A DNA stretch of 64,000 nucleotides from contig NZ_JALKAJ010000001.1 in the NCBI RefSeq assembly GCF_023015615.1, forward strand, positions 62,001 to 126,000, read 5' to 3'. This DNA is from Qipengyuania sp. S6317L1. GTDB lineage: Bacteria > Pseudomonadota > Alphaproteobacteria > Sphingomonadales > Sphingomonadaceae. The notes beneath the pieces were generated by a model, which was not told the DNA's origin, made no database searches, and saw only the letters and a program-made list of their open reading frames with translations. The translations under genes were made by a program, and so were the position numbers. Below, piece after piece: positions 40,762 through 49,866 of the stretch; position 1 is the first letter of the stretch, and the number at the start of each line of letters is the position of its first letter.

Positions 40762-41865
40762 ATGCTTATCCTCAGACTTTGCATCACCTTCCTCGCGGCT
40801 GTGACCGCGCTTTACCCAAGCGATGCACAAGCCGAACGCATCCGCGATCTGGGCCAGTTCGAGGGGCTGCGGGCAAACCAGTTGACGGGCTATGGTATCG
40901 TGGTCGGGCTGCAAGGCACAGGCGATGACAACCTTGAATATGTGCGCGAGGCGATGCGCGGTGTGTCGGGCCGCTTGGGCCTGCAATTGCCGCCCGGGGT
41001 CAGCCCCAACCTTCGCAACGCAGCCGCGGTTATCATCACCGCAGAGCTTCCGCCTTTTGCAAAGCCGGGACAGCGCATCGATATCACGGTTTCAACGCTG
41101 GGTCAGGCGCGCTCGCTTCGCGGCGGCGCGTTGGTGCTTGCGCCTTTATACGGGGCCGACGGGCAGATTTATGCGATGGCGCAGGGCAATGTCGCGGTGG
41201 GCGGGCTTGGTGTTTCGGGCCGCGATGGTTCTCAGGTTTCGGTCAATGTGAACACCGTTGGACGCATCGCCGATGGGGCGACGGTTGAACAGGCGGTCGC
41301 AACCGGTTTCGACCGCGAAGGGACGCTGCGCTTCAATCTGCACACCGCCGATTTCCTTACCGCTGCGCGGGTGCGCGATGCGGTGAATGGGATGTATCCC
41401 GGCATGGCCAAGGTCGCAGACGGGGTGAGCATCGAGCTTACTCTCCCCTTTGGCGCGGACGAACGCTCCGCCGCTCTGGCTGCGATCGAGATGCTGCCGG
41501 TAACGCCTGCGCCGGTCGCCGCCAGGGTCATCGTCAATTCACGCACCGGAACGGTGGTCATCAACGAAGCGGTGAGGCTTAGCCCTGCGGCGATCAGCCA
41601 CGGCAAGCTTGTGATCCGCATCGAAGAAAGCCCCACGGTGGTCCAACCCGAACCGTTTGCCAATGGCGATACGGCGATCGAGGAGGACACGCAGATCACA
41701 ATCGAAGAGGCCGAGAGCCGCGTTGCGCTCTTTCCCGGTGCAGCCAATCTCAACGAGATCGTCGATGCGCTGAACCTGCTCGGCGTGCAGGCCTCGGATC
41801 TCGTGGTGATCCTTGAAAGCTTGAAGCAGGCAGGCGCACTCCAGGCCGAGATGGTGGTGATATGA
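40762..41865 (+). CDS. flgI: Flagellar P-ring protein FlgI
   Basis: This 367-residue protein starts at the ATG at 40762, which gives a Sec signal (LRLCITFLAAVTALYPSDAQA). The family opening follows at once (ERIRDLGQFEGLRANQLTGYGIVVGLQGTGDD), then RIDITVSTLGQARSLRGGALVLAPLYGADGQIYAMAQG. It forms the periplasmic P ring with help from FlgA. Its stop overlaps the flgJ start (41862-41865). Confidence 0.97.
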   Translation: MLILRLCITFLAAVTALYPSDAQAERIRDLGQFEGLRANQLTGYGIVVGLQGTGDDNLEYVREAMRGVSGRLGLQLPPGVSPNLRNAAAVIITAELPPFAKPGQRIDITVSTLGQARSLRGGALVLAPLYGADGQIYAMAQGNVAVGGLGVSGRDGSQVSVNVNTVGRIADGATVEQAVATGFDREGTLRFNLHTADFLTAARVRDAVNGMYPGMAKVADGVSIELTLPFGADERSAALAAIEMLPVTPAPVAARVIVNSRTGTVVINEAVRLSPAAISHGKLVIRIEESPTVVQPEPFANGDTAIEEDTQITIEEAESRVALFPGAANLNEIVDALNLLGVQASDLVVILESLKQAGALQAEMVVI

Positions 41866-42170
41866 TCCCCCCGATCAGCGGCGCGACCAACCCCGCCTCA
41901 ACCGCTGCCGAGCTTTCGCCTGAACGCCTGCAACTGCGCGAAGCAGCGCAAGGGTTCGAGGCGATCATGGTGCGCAAGATGCTCGAGACGGCGCGGACGA
42001 GCGTGTGGGCCGAAGACGCGCCTCTTACCGGCGGCGGGATGAAACAGTTCAAGACCATGCGCGATGACCATTTCGCAGATATCGCATCGCAAAGCGGCAC
42101 CCTAGGGTTTGCACGCAGTATCGAGGAACAGCTTGCTCAATTCGTCCCTGATACTCCCGATGCACCATGA
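41862..42170 (+). CDS. flgJ: FlgJ rod-binding domain protein (no muramidase domain)
   Basis: This 102-residue protein consists only of the N-terminal rod-capping domain of FlgJ (LREAAQGFEAIMVRKMLETARTSVW, GGGMKQFKTMRDDHFADIASQSGTLGFARSIEEQL). The C-terminal peptidoglycan hydrolase of enteric FlgJ is absent, as in many alphaproteobacteria; the SLT transglycosylase encoded at 31195-32244 probably supplies that activity. It overlaps flgI and flgK by 4 bp each. Confidence 0.93.
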   Translation: MIPPISGATNPASTAAELSPERLQLREAAQGFEAIMVRKMLETARTSVWAEDAPLTGGGMKQFKTMRDDHFADIASQSGTLGFARSIEEQLAQFVPDTPDAP

Positions 42171-43525
42171 GCACAGACATCCTCAGAATCGGCCAAAGCG
42201 GGGCCAGAGCAGCGCGCGCCAGCATTGAGGTGACCGCGCAGAACATCGCCAATGCCTCGAACCCGGATTACGTCCGGCGTTCGTTGCAACTGGAGGAGTT
42301 CGTCGCTTCCGCCATCATCGACTATAATCCGAGTGATGCGCTTTCGGGCGTGCGCGTCGGCGCGATCACCCGCCCCGGCAATGAATTCCTGACCGCAAGG
42401 GCGCGCGATACCGCCGCCGATGTCGAGCGCGCACAGGCTGATATTGCGGCGCTTCGCGATGCTGAACTCGGCCTTGAACAATCGGGGCTGTTCCGGGGAC
42501 TTGTCGATTTCGAAGCCTCGCTCACCCTTCTCGAAAGCGATCCAACCGACCCTGCGCTTCGCACCGGCGCAGTGGAAAGCGCGCGGCAATTGGCGGTGAC
42601 ATTCCAGTCTGCGCAAGCCGGCCTCAGCAATGCGCGCGATCTTGCGCAAGGCGCGCTTGAGGCGGGAACGCAGGAGACCAACAATGCGGCGAGAGAGCTT
42701 GCCCGCATCAACACCGAACTCACCAAGGTGCGGCAGGGATCGGCCTCCTATTCCAACCTGCTCGACGCGCGCGATGCGGCGCTGCGTGATATATCGGCAG
42801 AATTCAGCGTCTCGGTCGAGTTTGACGAAGTCGGCGCTGCGAGCGTTCGGCTGGTCTCCACTCCTGCGCCTTCTGGCGAAGCGGGTCCGGTTCTGGTTGA
42901 CGGGGTCGCGGCCAATCCCCTGACCGCAACCATCGCCGCCGATGGTACGGCGTCCTTCACGCTCGATGGGTTTGATTTCACACCTGTCAGCGGCGCGCAG
43001 GCCGGGCGGGTTTCCGCGCTCAGCGATCTTCGCGAGCGCGCCGACACGCTTGATGCGATCGCGCTGTCCACCATAACGCGCGCCAACAACGCGCAGGCCA
43101 ATGGCGCTGCGCTTGACGGGTCGCCGGGGCAACCGCTTTTCTCCGGCAGCGATGCAAGCACCATGGCGCTGGCGCTTACCGATGGTGAGGGTCTGGCGCT
43201 CGCCCCGCTCGGCTCTCCTGCCGGGAGCAGCGACACCAGCAATCTGCAATCGCTTGTCGCTGCGATTGGCGCAGATGACGGCCCGATTGCCGCAACAGAC
43301 CGCCTGCTTCTCGCATTGTCGAGCCGTATTTCCGGCCTTGAGACAACGCGCGAAGGGCTTTCCATTATCGCGAACAATGCGTCGGCTGAACTGCTGAATG
43401 AAACCGGCGTGGACCTCGATCAGGAAGCGGCGAACCTTATCCGGCTGCAACAATCCTTCGAGGCGAACAGCCGGGTGATGCAGGTCGCAACCGAACTCTT
43501 CGACACAATTCTGGGGCTGAACTGA
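42167..43525 (+). CDS. flgK: Hook-filament junction protein FlgK
   Basis: This 452-residue protein has the FlgK N-terminus (ILRIGQSGARAARASIEVTAQNIANASNPDYVRRS) and C-terminus (INNASAELLNETGVDLDQEAANLIRLQQSFEANSRVMQVATELFDTILGLN-like). A helical D1 region (about 85-200) flanks a variable centre. It is the first junction protein between hook and filament and a probable client of FlgN. Its TGA overlaps the flgL ATG by one base. Confidence 0.95.
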   Translation: MSTDILRIGQSGARAARASIEVTAQNIANASNPDYVRRSLQLEEFVASAIIDYNPSDALSGVRVGAITRPGNEFLTARARDTAADVERAQADIAALRDAELGLEQSGLFRGLVDFEASLTLLESDPTDPALRTGAVESARQLAVTFQSAQAGLSNARDLAQGALEAGTQETNNAARELARINTELTKVRQGSASYSNLLDARDAALRDISAEFSVSVEFDEVGAASVRLVSTPAPSGEAGPVLVDGVAANPLTATIAADGTASFTLDGFDFTPVSGAQAGRVSALSDLRERADTLDAIALSTITRANNAQANGAALDGSPGQPLFSGSDASTMALALTDGEGLALAPLGSPAGSSDTSNLQSLVAAIGADDGPIAATDRLLLALSSRISGLETTREGLSIIANNASAELLNETGVDLDQEAANLIRLQQSFEANSRVMQVATELFDTILGLN

Positions 43526-44439
43526 TGAGCTTTGTAAGCAATGCCAGCGGCACTTTCTATGATCGCTCTTTGACCCAGCTGTCGGCCTTGCGCGACAATG
43601 CGGAAAGCTTCCAGACGCAGATTGCAACAGGTGTGCGTATCCAGCGCGGGTCGGAGGACCCGATTGCCGCCTCGCGCCTGCGCGCTCTCACCCGGCTCGA
43701 AGTGCGCGGGGAAACCGAGGAACAAAACGCTGCGCGCCTCCGGCAGGACCTTGAAGAATCCGCCAATCAGATCAGCGGCGTGGTCGACCTGATCCAGCGC
43801 GCGCGCGAGCTTGCCGTGCAAGCGGCGAGCGACACGCAAGGAGAGAACGGGCGCAATGCGATTGCCAATGAGCTTGAGCAGCTCGCCGAAGAAATGTTTG
43901 CCCGCTCCAACGCCACTTCGATCACTGGCGGGCCGTTGTTTGCTGGAACGGCGGGAGGACCCGCCTTCACCCGCGCTCCCGACGGGACGGTGAGCTTCAC
44001 CGGCAATAGCGAGGTGGGAACGGTTGCGGTTGCGCCCGGCACCGAGATCGAGCGATCCATCACCGGCGATGGACTGTTCCAGTTCGAGGTCGACGGCACC
44101 CCCACCAGCAGCTTTGAAGTGCTGACCAATCTCGCAAATGAACTTCGCTCGGGCACCGATCCAAGCGGCGCAGCGCAGGGCGCGCTTGCCGGCCTCGATG
44201 AAGCGTTGAACGCGGCCAATCGCAACCAGACCGTTGTCGGCACACGCGCCGCATGGGTCGAGGCGATCGAGGATGACCAGGCCGTTCGTGCAATCAACAT
44301 TGCCGAGAAACAATCGGAAATCGGCGACACCAATATCGCCGATGTGATCATTCGCCTGCAGCAAACCCTGACCGCTCTGGAAGCCAGCCAGACCACTTTC
44401 ACCAGGGTCAGCAATCTTACGCTCTTTAACGCGATCTAA
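43525..44439 (+). CDS. flgL: Hook-filament junction protein FlgL
   Basis: This 304-residue flagellin-like protein has a D0/D1 N-terminus (FYDRSLTQLSALRDNAESFQTQIATGVRIQRGSEDPIAASRLRALTRLE) and a C-terminus (LQQTLTALEASQTTFTRVSNLTLFNAI). It forms the second junction ring between FlgK and the filament. The position after flgK and the short central region support FlgL rather than flagellin. Confidence 0.94.
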   Translation: MSFVSNASGTFYDRSLTQLSALRDNAESFQTQIATGVRIQRGSEDPIAASRLRALTRLEVRGETEEQNAARLRQDLEESANQISGVVDLIQRARELAVQAASDTQGENGRNAIANELEQLAEEMFARSNATSITGGPLFAGTAGGPAFTRAPDGTVSFTGNSEVGTVAVAPGTEIERSITGDGLFQFEVDGTPTSSFEVLTNLANELRSGTDPSGAAQGALAGLDEALNAANRNQTVVGTRAAWVEAIEDDQAVRAINIAEKQSEIGDTNIADVIIRLQQTLTALEASQTTFTRVSNLTLFNAI

Positions 44440-44503
44440 CCCTGCCGTTCTCGGTATCTGAGCCGAGACGGGACCGGCGGTCTAGAAGAAGGAAACCTTT
44501 CAA

Positions 44504-45367
44504 GTGTTTGCAGGCATTGGCATAGTCGTCCTCCTCATCATGGTGTTTGGCGGATATACGCTGGCAGGCGGCGCGATGGGGCCGATCCTGAAAGCGCTCC
44601 CGCTTGAGATGATGATGATCGGCGGCGCAGCGATCGGGGCAACACTGATCGGCAATTCCATGCACGAGTTAAAGCTTTTGGGCGGCGGTTTCGGCAAGGT
44701 CTTCAAGGGGCCACAGTATTCCGATCAGGACCACATTGATGCGATTGCGCTCACCTCCAAGCTGATGAAGCTTCTGCGTTCGGAAGGCGCGGTCGCCCTG
44801 GAAGCGCATGTCACCGACCCGTCGACCTCCGCGATTTTCAGTGAATATCCCAAGCTTCAAAGCGATTCGGTTGTCACCAGCATGATCTGCGACCCGCTCA
44901 CCCTTATGGTCGTCTCCTCGGGCACGCTCGACACCAATGCGGTCGAGGATGTGATCGACAATGCGATCAAGACACAGGCGCACGAACTGGAAGAGCCGCA
45001 GCACGCGATCCAGGGGCTTGCGGACGCATTTCCCGCGCTTGGCATCGTTGCGGCGGTTCTGGGCGTGATCAAGACGATGGGTTCGATCAACGAACCGCCG
45101 GAAGTTTTGGGCGGGATGATCGGCGGCGCGCTTGTCGGGACGTTCCTCGGGATTTTCCTTGCCTATGGGCTTGCCGGGCCGATGGCGACCCGCGTGAAAC
45201 AGGTCATCACCCATGACATGCAGATCTATCATTCGATCAAACAGGTGATCGTGGCCAGCCTCCACGGTTATCCGCAGCCGCTCGTGCTTGAAGCGGCGCG
45301 TTCCGGCCTTCCGCCTGCGCACCGTCCAAAGCTCACCGACCTGCTCGACATGATGCGCGGCAAGTAA
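44504..45367 (+). CDS. motA: Flagellar stator protein MotA
   Basis: This 287-residue membrane protein starts with GTG at 44504 behind AAGGAAA. It shows the MotA order: TM1 (AGIGIVVLLIMVFGGYTLAGG), TM2 (MMMIGGAAIGATLIGN), cytoplasmic loop, then TM3/TM4 (FPALGIVAAVLGVIKTMGSI and GALVGTFLGIFLAYGLAGPMA) with conserved prolines. The C-terminal segment AARSGLPPAHRPKLTDLLDMMRGK is family-like. It lies in the flg operon, 65 bp after flgL and 13 bp before motB, and forms the proton-driven stator with MotB. Confidence 0.96.
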   Translation: MFAGIGIVVLLIMVFGGYTLAGGAMGPILKALPLEMMMIGGAAIGATLIGNSMHELKLLGGGFGKVFKGPQYSDQDHIDAIALTSKLMKLLRSEGAVALEAHVTDPSTSAIFSEYPKLQSDSVVTSMICDPLTLMVVSSGTLDTNAVEDVIDNAIKTQAHELEEPQHAIQGLADAFPALGIVAAVLGVIKTMGSINEPPEVLGGMIGGALVGTFLGIFLAYGLAGPMATRVKQVITHDMQIYHSIKQVIVASLHGYPQPLVLEAARSGLPPAHRPKLTDLLDMMRGK

Positions 45368-45380
45368 GGGGGTATGCGAC

Positions 45381-46334
45381 ATGGCTGAAGAAGCCGCACC
45401 TGCTCCAGAGGCGCTTGCCCCGATCATCGTCAAGAAGATCACCATCGAGGAAGGTGGCCACCACGGCGGCGCGTGGAAGGTCGCCTATGCGGACTTTGTT
45501 ACCGCGATGATGGCGTTCTTTCTGCTCCTCTGGCTGCTCGGCGCGACGGAAGAAAACCAGCGCAAGGGCATAGCCGACTATTTCTCGCCCACCCTTGTCA
45601 AAACCCGTCAGCAATCGGCGGGCTCTGCCGAAGGGATGCTGGGCGGAAGCTCGCTCACTGACGTCGACAATTACCCGCACGCGATGGGTCAGACGGGCAC
45701 GCGCACGATCACTGTGCCCCAGGGGCGTTCTGGCGGTCCAAAGGAAGGCGGGCACGAAGGCGAACTCACTGAAAAACAGCTGGAAAAGATCAAGGAAGAG
45801 ATCCGCAAGGAGATCATGGAGGAAATCCTTCAGGATGAAGGCATCGCCAAATACGCAAAACAGGTGCGGGTGATGCGCGCGCCCGACGGCGTTCGCATTG
45901 ACTTGGTCGACGATGCCGACTTCTCGATGTTTTCACTGGGCACCACGATCCTGACGCCAGAAGCGCGCAAGATCATCGAGGTGATCGGCGCAATCGTACA
46001 GGAACGCACGCAGCCGTTGATCCTTCGCGGACACACCGACAGCCTGCCTTATCGCGAGGGGGTGCAGGCGAATAACTGGTCGCTCTCCGCAGGGCGTGCA
46101 GAGGCCACCCGCCAGCAACTTATCCGAAGCGGAATCGATGAAACCCGCTTTGCCCGGATCGAAGGCGTTGCCGAGACAGAGCCGCTTATCTCCGCCAATC
46201 CGGCAGACCCGCGCAACCGGCGGATTTCGCTGCTGCTTCTTGAACAATCCGGCGCCCGCGCTCGCAGCACTGTGGGCCCGCAAAGGGTAGAAGGCCTAGG
46301 TGAAAATGCGCAGGAGGCGACTCCCTCGGCGTAA
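45381..46334 (+). CDS. motB: Flagellar stator protein MotB
   Basis: This 317-residue protein has the single MotB transmembrane helix with the proton-accepting Asp (GAWKVAYADFVTAMMAFFLLLWLL, about 31-54). A long linker rich in Lys/Glu follows, then an OmpA-like peptidoglycan-binding domain (ILRGHTDSLPYREGVQANNWSLSAGRAEATRQQLI, about 214-248, and NPADPRNRRISLLLL). It anchors the stator to the cell wall. It pairs with motA; no sodium-specific feature is apparent. Confidence 0.96.
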   Translation: MAEEAAPAPEALAPIIVKKITIEEGGHHGGAWKVAYADFVTAMMAFFLLLWLLGATEENQRKGIADYFSPTLVKTRQQSAGSAEGMLGGSSLTDVDNYPHAMGQTGTRTITVPQGRSGGPKEGGHEGELTEKQLEKIKEEIRKEIMEEILQDEGIAKYAKQVRVMRAPDGVRIDLVDDADFSMFSLGTTILTPEARKIIEVIGAIVQERTQPLILRGHTDSLPYREGVQANNWSLSAGRAEATRQQLIRSGIDETRFARIEGVAETEPLISANPADPRNRRISLLLLEQSGARARSTVGPQRVEGLGENAQEATPSA

Positions 46335-46385
46335 ACCACGCGCATTTACCTCTCGTCTTGCCGCCACCTGGAGGAAGACCGAGAG

Positions 46386-48827
46386 ATGACCACAGAAACC
46401 ATTTTACCGCACGAATTGCCGCACGCTCTTGATAGGGCGGGCGAGGGGCTGAAAGTCCTTTCGCTCGATTGTTTCGACACGCTGCTTTGGCGCGATTGTT
46501 ATGAGCCGGGCGACGTTTTTGCGGCATTGCCCGGCCTTTCCGTCGCGCAGCGCATGGTGGCCGAAAAGCACGCGCGCAAGGCCGAATTTGCCTTGCGAAA
46601 CCGCAATGAGGTGAGCCTTGAGGCGATCTATGCGCAAGGCCTCCCCAATGCAGGCCGCGTGGCGCGCGAAGATGCAATGGCGGCCGAATTGCAGGCCGAG
46701 GTCGATGCGTGCTTCGCCTTTGCGCCAACGGTCGAATTGATGCGCGCGGCCAAAGCGCGCGGGCTCAAGGTGATCATCGTCTCCGACACCTATTTAAGCG
46801 CGCGGCAACTGCGCTCACTCATCGAAAAGGCCGCCGGTGAAGAGGTCGCTGCGCTGATCGACAAGGTCTTCGTGTCCAGCGAAGCGGGCATTTCCAAATC
46901 CGAAGGTCTGCTGGCAAAGGCTATCACCGCGATGAAAGCGAAAGCGCCAGAAGTGCTCCACATTGGAGACAATCCCAAGGCCGATTATGAAGCATCGCGC
47001 GCGCTTGGAGTTCCCGCCTTGCACCTTGTCCAATTCGGCGAGCCCGCGCGGCAACGCCTGCGGTTCGAGCGCAGCTGCCAGCAAATGATCGGCGCACGGG
47101 TGAAAGGCGTTCGTGCCCTGATGCCCCACCGCGCAGCCTTGGCCAAGGCCGAACCGCAAGTCAGTGATCCGGCAAAGGCCTTGGGGCTCAATGTGCTTGG
47201 TCCGGTGTTTCACAGTTTTGACCAATGGCTGCGCGATGAGGCGAAGGCCCTCCAAAAGGAGCGCGGGGGCCGGGTCCATTGGCTTTTCATGCTGCGCGAC
47301 GGGCATTTGCCACACATCATGCACCAGGCGGCGGGCGAAGAAGACAGCACCGCCCGCGTCGAGATCAGCCGCTTTGTCGCGACTTCGGCTGCTCTCACCT
47401 CAAGCGAGGCCTACACAAGCAAGTTCACGCTCGAGCTGGGGCTTAAACCCTCGACCCTCGCGCGCCAGATGCTGTTTACCGAAGACGAGATCAACAGGAT
47501 CGTCGGGCGCGACAACAGCCACGAGGAAATGCTCGACGGCTCGTTCAAACTGCTCGCCGAACTGCGCACCGGAAAGCGGGAGAAAATCACGCGCAAACGC
47601 GCCCGCGAACGTGCCGAGCGGCTGATCGCGCATGTCCGATCGAGGGTGAAACCGGCGAAAGGCGATACGCTGATGCTGGTGGATCTGGGCTACAATGGTT
47701 CTGCGCAAAGCCAGATTGATGAGCTGCTTGCGAAAGCCTTCGATTGCCATGTCGCGGGGCGCTATCTCCTGCTTCGCGAACTCACCGCGACAGGGCTCGA
47801 CAAGAAGGGTCTGATTGATGAGCGGCACTATGACGGCGATCTTCTTGAGGCGCTGTGCAGCAATGTGTCGGTGATCGAGCAGCTGGCGACCTGCGAAATG
47901 GGGTCGGTGGTGGATTTCACGCCCGAAGGCGAACCGATCCGCAAAGAGCCCGCGGTCAAGGGCGCGCAAAGCGAAGTGCGCTCGCGCGTTCAGGAAGGCG
48001 CGCTCGCCTACGCCAAAACTGTCCAATCGGGCTGCACATTGCGCCAAAACAACGCGCATGCGGGCCGCGCACTTCGCGAAGGCGCGATCGGGGTGCTCAC
48101 GCGTTTCATGTTCCTGCCGCACGCCTCAGAACTCGAAGTGCTCAAGAGCTTCGAGCACGACATCAACATGGGTTCAGAGCGCACCGTCCCGTTGTTCGAT
48201 GCAGCCCACGCGCGCGAAGGATTGCGGCGCCGGGGCCTGCACTACATGGAAGGGTCACAGCGCATGTTCCTCCCCGCTGAAATCGAAGGGGAGGATTTTC
48301 ACACGCGGCTATCGCTGTTTGCGCAAAGACGCTTTGGCCTTGGCCTGACCTATAGCGACACCAGCAGACACAGCATTGCGATCCCTGCCTTCTTCATGGG
48401 CGCTGCCGACAGCGCGCAAAGCATGGTCCACGCCCGGTCAACGCATGAAGGGTATTACAGCGTGCGATTGCCCGCCGCACCGGGCGTTCAATCCATTGGC
48501 CTTCAAGTCGGCTCGGTTTTCGAGTGGTTTGAGCTTGCCTCTGTCTCGGTCTGCGATGTCGAAACGCTCAAGGGCGGGCGGGCCAATGACGAGCGGGCAA
48601 GAGAGATCGGCGTCCAGTATGACGGGGTCAAACTTCATGCGCCCCGCATCCATGAATGCACCGGGTCGGCGGCATTTCTGCTGGTCAATGTGCCGCGCGC
48701 CGATGATGAGAGCGGCTCACAAACAACCGAGCCGAAGATGATTGAAATCGTGATGCGCCCCCTGATCTCGCGCAATACCAACACAGCTGCGCGTGCCACG
48801 GCCTTCAACCGGGAGGCAGCGGCATGA
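46386..48827 (+). CDS. Large HAD-superfamily multidomain protein in the flagellar operon
   Basis: This 813-residue cytosolic protein starts after AGGAAG. An N-terminal HAD domain (about 20-235) has the nucleophile motif LSLDCFDTLLWRD (Asp28), motif II IIVSDTY, a Lys in ISKSEG and HIGDNPKADYEA as motif IV; the acid usually two residues after the nucleophile is Phe here, with Asp at +3. A second region (about 255-640) contains VHWLFMLRDGHLPHIMHQ and DTLMLVDLGYNGSAQSQ, a pattern I associate with the COG5610-type HAD proteins of surface-polysaccharide loci. The C-terminal 170 residues look beta-rich and possibly ligand-binding. It overlaps the downstream methyltransferase by 4 bp. A role in sugar or flagellin modification is inferred from position. 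Confidence 0.75.
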   Translation: MTTETILPHELPHALDRAGEGLKVLSLDCFDTLLWRDCYEPGDVFAALPGLSVAQRMVAEKHARKAEFALRNRNEVSLEAIYAQGLPNAGRVAREDAMAAELQAEVDACFAFAPTVELMRAAKARGLKVIIVSDTYLSARQLRSLIEKAAGEEVAALIDKVFVSSEAGISKSEGLLAKAITAMKAKAPEVLHIGDNPKADYEASRALGVPALHLVQFGEPARQRLRFERSCQQMIGARVKGVRALMPHRAALAKAEPQVSDPAKALGLNVLGPVFHSFDQWLRDEAKALQKERGGRVHWLFMLRDGHLPHIMHQAAGEEDSTARVEISRFVATSAALTSSEAYTSKFTLELGLKPSTLARQMLFTEDEINRIVGRDNSHEEMLDGSFKLLAELRTGKREKITRKRARERAERLIAHVRSRVKPAKGDTLMLVDLGYNGSAQSQIDELLAKAFDCHVAGRYLLLRELTATGLDKKGLIDERHYDGDLLEALCSNVSVIEQLATCEMGSVVDFTPEGEPIRKEPAVKGAQSEVRSRVQEGALAYAKTVQSGCTLRQNNAHAGRALREGAIGVLTRFMFLPHASELEVLKSFEHDINMGSERTVPLFDAAHAREGLRRRGLHYMEGSQRMFLPAEIEGEDFHTRLSLFAQRRFGLGLTYSDTSRHSIAIPAFFMGAADSAQSMVHARSTHEGYYSVRLPAAPGVQSIGLQVGSVFEWFELASVSVCDVETLKGGRANDERAREIGVQYDGVKLHAPRIHECTGSAAFLLVNVPRADDESGSQTTEPKMIEIVMRPLISRNTNTAARATAFNREAAA

Positions 48828-49642
48828 GCGAGCTTTTGATCCATTCGATGGCTGAATTTTCGAGCCTTATTATCCCTTGTCTCGAACACGCGAAGGTCGC
48901 AAACGTCGCGGAGATCGGCAGCGAGTTTGGTGGCATGTCCAAGCTCTTGGCCCAGCATACGGCTGCGGCGGGCGGAACGCTGACCTGCATTGACCCCGAA
49001 CCCGCCGATGGCTTTGCCCCATGGGCATCTGAACAAAGCCATGTGCGCCATGTGCCTTTGCCATCTTTGGAGGCGCTGGCGGGCGAGGTTGGCGAAGTCG
49101 ATGCGTGGTTCGTCGATGGCGATCACAACTATTACACCGTCTATCACGAACTGGTGGGAATTGACGCGGCTCAACGTGCCAGCGGCAAACCGCTGCTAGC
49201 TTTCATGCACGATGTGTCTTGGCCGTGCGCGCGGCGCGATTTTTACTACGCGCCCGAGCGTGTGCCCCCCGGCTGGCGTCACCCGCACAGCTTTGACCAC
49301 GGCGTGCGCCTTGGCGAGGACGGAGTGCTGGCAGGCAGAGGCCTTCGCGGCATGGGCTCTTTCGCCGTCGCGCTTCAGGCGGGGGGAGAGCGCAACGGCG
49401 TTCTCACCGCGGTCGAGGATTTCCTGAAAGAGGCCGATGCCGAAGAACGCCCGCTTTTCTATGTCCATGTGCCCGCCGTCTTGGGCCTCGGTATCATCTT
49501 CGACGCACAGGCCGAATGGTCGGGCGCTCTGGCAGAATTTCTGCTCCCCTTCCACGCCAACCCGCTGATTGCGCGGCTTGAAGAAAACCGCCTTCGCAAC
49601 TGGCTCGAAGTCGTCGACTGGCAGGACCGCAGTGGCTCCTAG
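48824..49642 (+). CDS. Class I SAM-dependent methyltransferase beside flagellin
   Basis: This 272-residue protein has a Rossmann-type SAM fold: VANVAEIGSEFGGMSKLLAQHTAAAGGTLTCIDPEP (about 25-60), an acidic strand end and VDAWFVDGDHNYYTVYHELVGI (about 91-112), the FkbM/Methyltransf_24-like region with a DGDH motif. It is translationally coupled to the HAD gene and convergent with fliC. Sugar O-methylation or flagellin methylation is plausible by context but unproven. The C-terminal half (RDFYYAPERVPPGWRHPHSF) does not match a substrate domain I know. Confidence 0.8.
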   Translation: MSELLIHSMAEFSSLIIPCLEHAKVANVAEIGSEFGGMSKLLAQHTAAAGGTLTCIDPEPADGFAPWASEQSHVRHVPLPSLEALAGEVGEVDAWFVDGDHNYYTVYHELVGIDAAQRASGKPLLAFMHDVSWPCARRDFYYAPERVPPGWRHPHSFDHGVRLGEDGVLAGRGLRGMGSFAVALQAGGERNGVLTAVEDFLKEADAEERPLFYVHVPAVLGLGIIFDAQAEWSGALAEFLLPFHANPLIARLEENRLRNWLEVVDWQDRSGS

Positions 49643-49650
49643 TCGCGTGC

Positions 49651-49680
49651 GGGTTGCACATCCGTGCAACCCTTTGCCTT
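49651..49680 (+). terminator. Terminator-like hairpin after the methyltransferase gene
   Basis: GGGTTGCAC (49651-49659), ATCC, GTGCAACCC (49664-49672) is a perfect 9-bp stem, followed by TTTGCCTT. It probably ends the flgB-to-methyltransferase operon. Confidence 0.7.
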
Positions 49681-49756
49681 GCCGGCCCACTCCCCCACCC
49701 TTCCACCCGGAATTGTAACCCCAAGGGCAGAAGGGCGGGGAAGTGGGCCGGCAAGG
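49677..49756. repeat. Long imperfect inverted repeat between the operon end and fliC
   Basis: CCTTGCCGGCCCACT (49677-49691) is the exact complement of AGTGGGCCGGCAAGG (49742-49756). The arms continue inward with two mismatches for about ten more pairs (CCCC, CCCTTC against GAAGGG, GGGG), giving arms of about 26 bp around a loop of about 28 nt. It has no T-tract and no coding content; it could be a repeat element or an attenuating structure. Confidence 0.75.
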
Positions 49757-49790
49757 TGTGACGAGCGAGAACGAGCTCATCACAACAATC

Positions 49791-49826
49791 AAAAAAACCC
49801 GGAGCCTTTTTAAAGGCCCCGGGTTT
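49791..49826 (-). terminator. Intrinsic terminator of fliC
   Basis: On the minus strand AAACCCG...GCCTTT pairs with AAAGGC...CGGGTTT and ends in seven T. It lies 41 bp after the fliC stop. Confidence 0.88.
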
Positions 49827-49866
49827 CCTTGCCACCCCCGTGGGGATTGGGTCAGTCTGCTTCGTC

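Noticed and set aside
41862..42170. Truncated flgJ pseudogene
   Set aside because: Single-domain FlgJ is usual in alphaproteobacteria and the gene is translationally coupled on both sides.
42137..43627. A 496-codon open frame on the minus strand opposite flgK
   Set aside because: It is antisense to flgK, has no protein-family signal and is rich in Arg and Gly as expected for a frame shadow.
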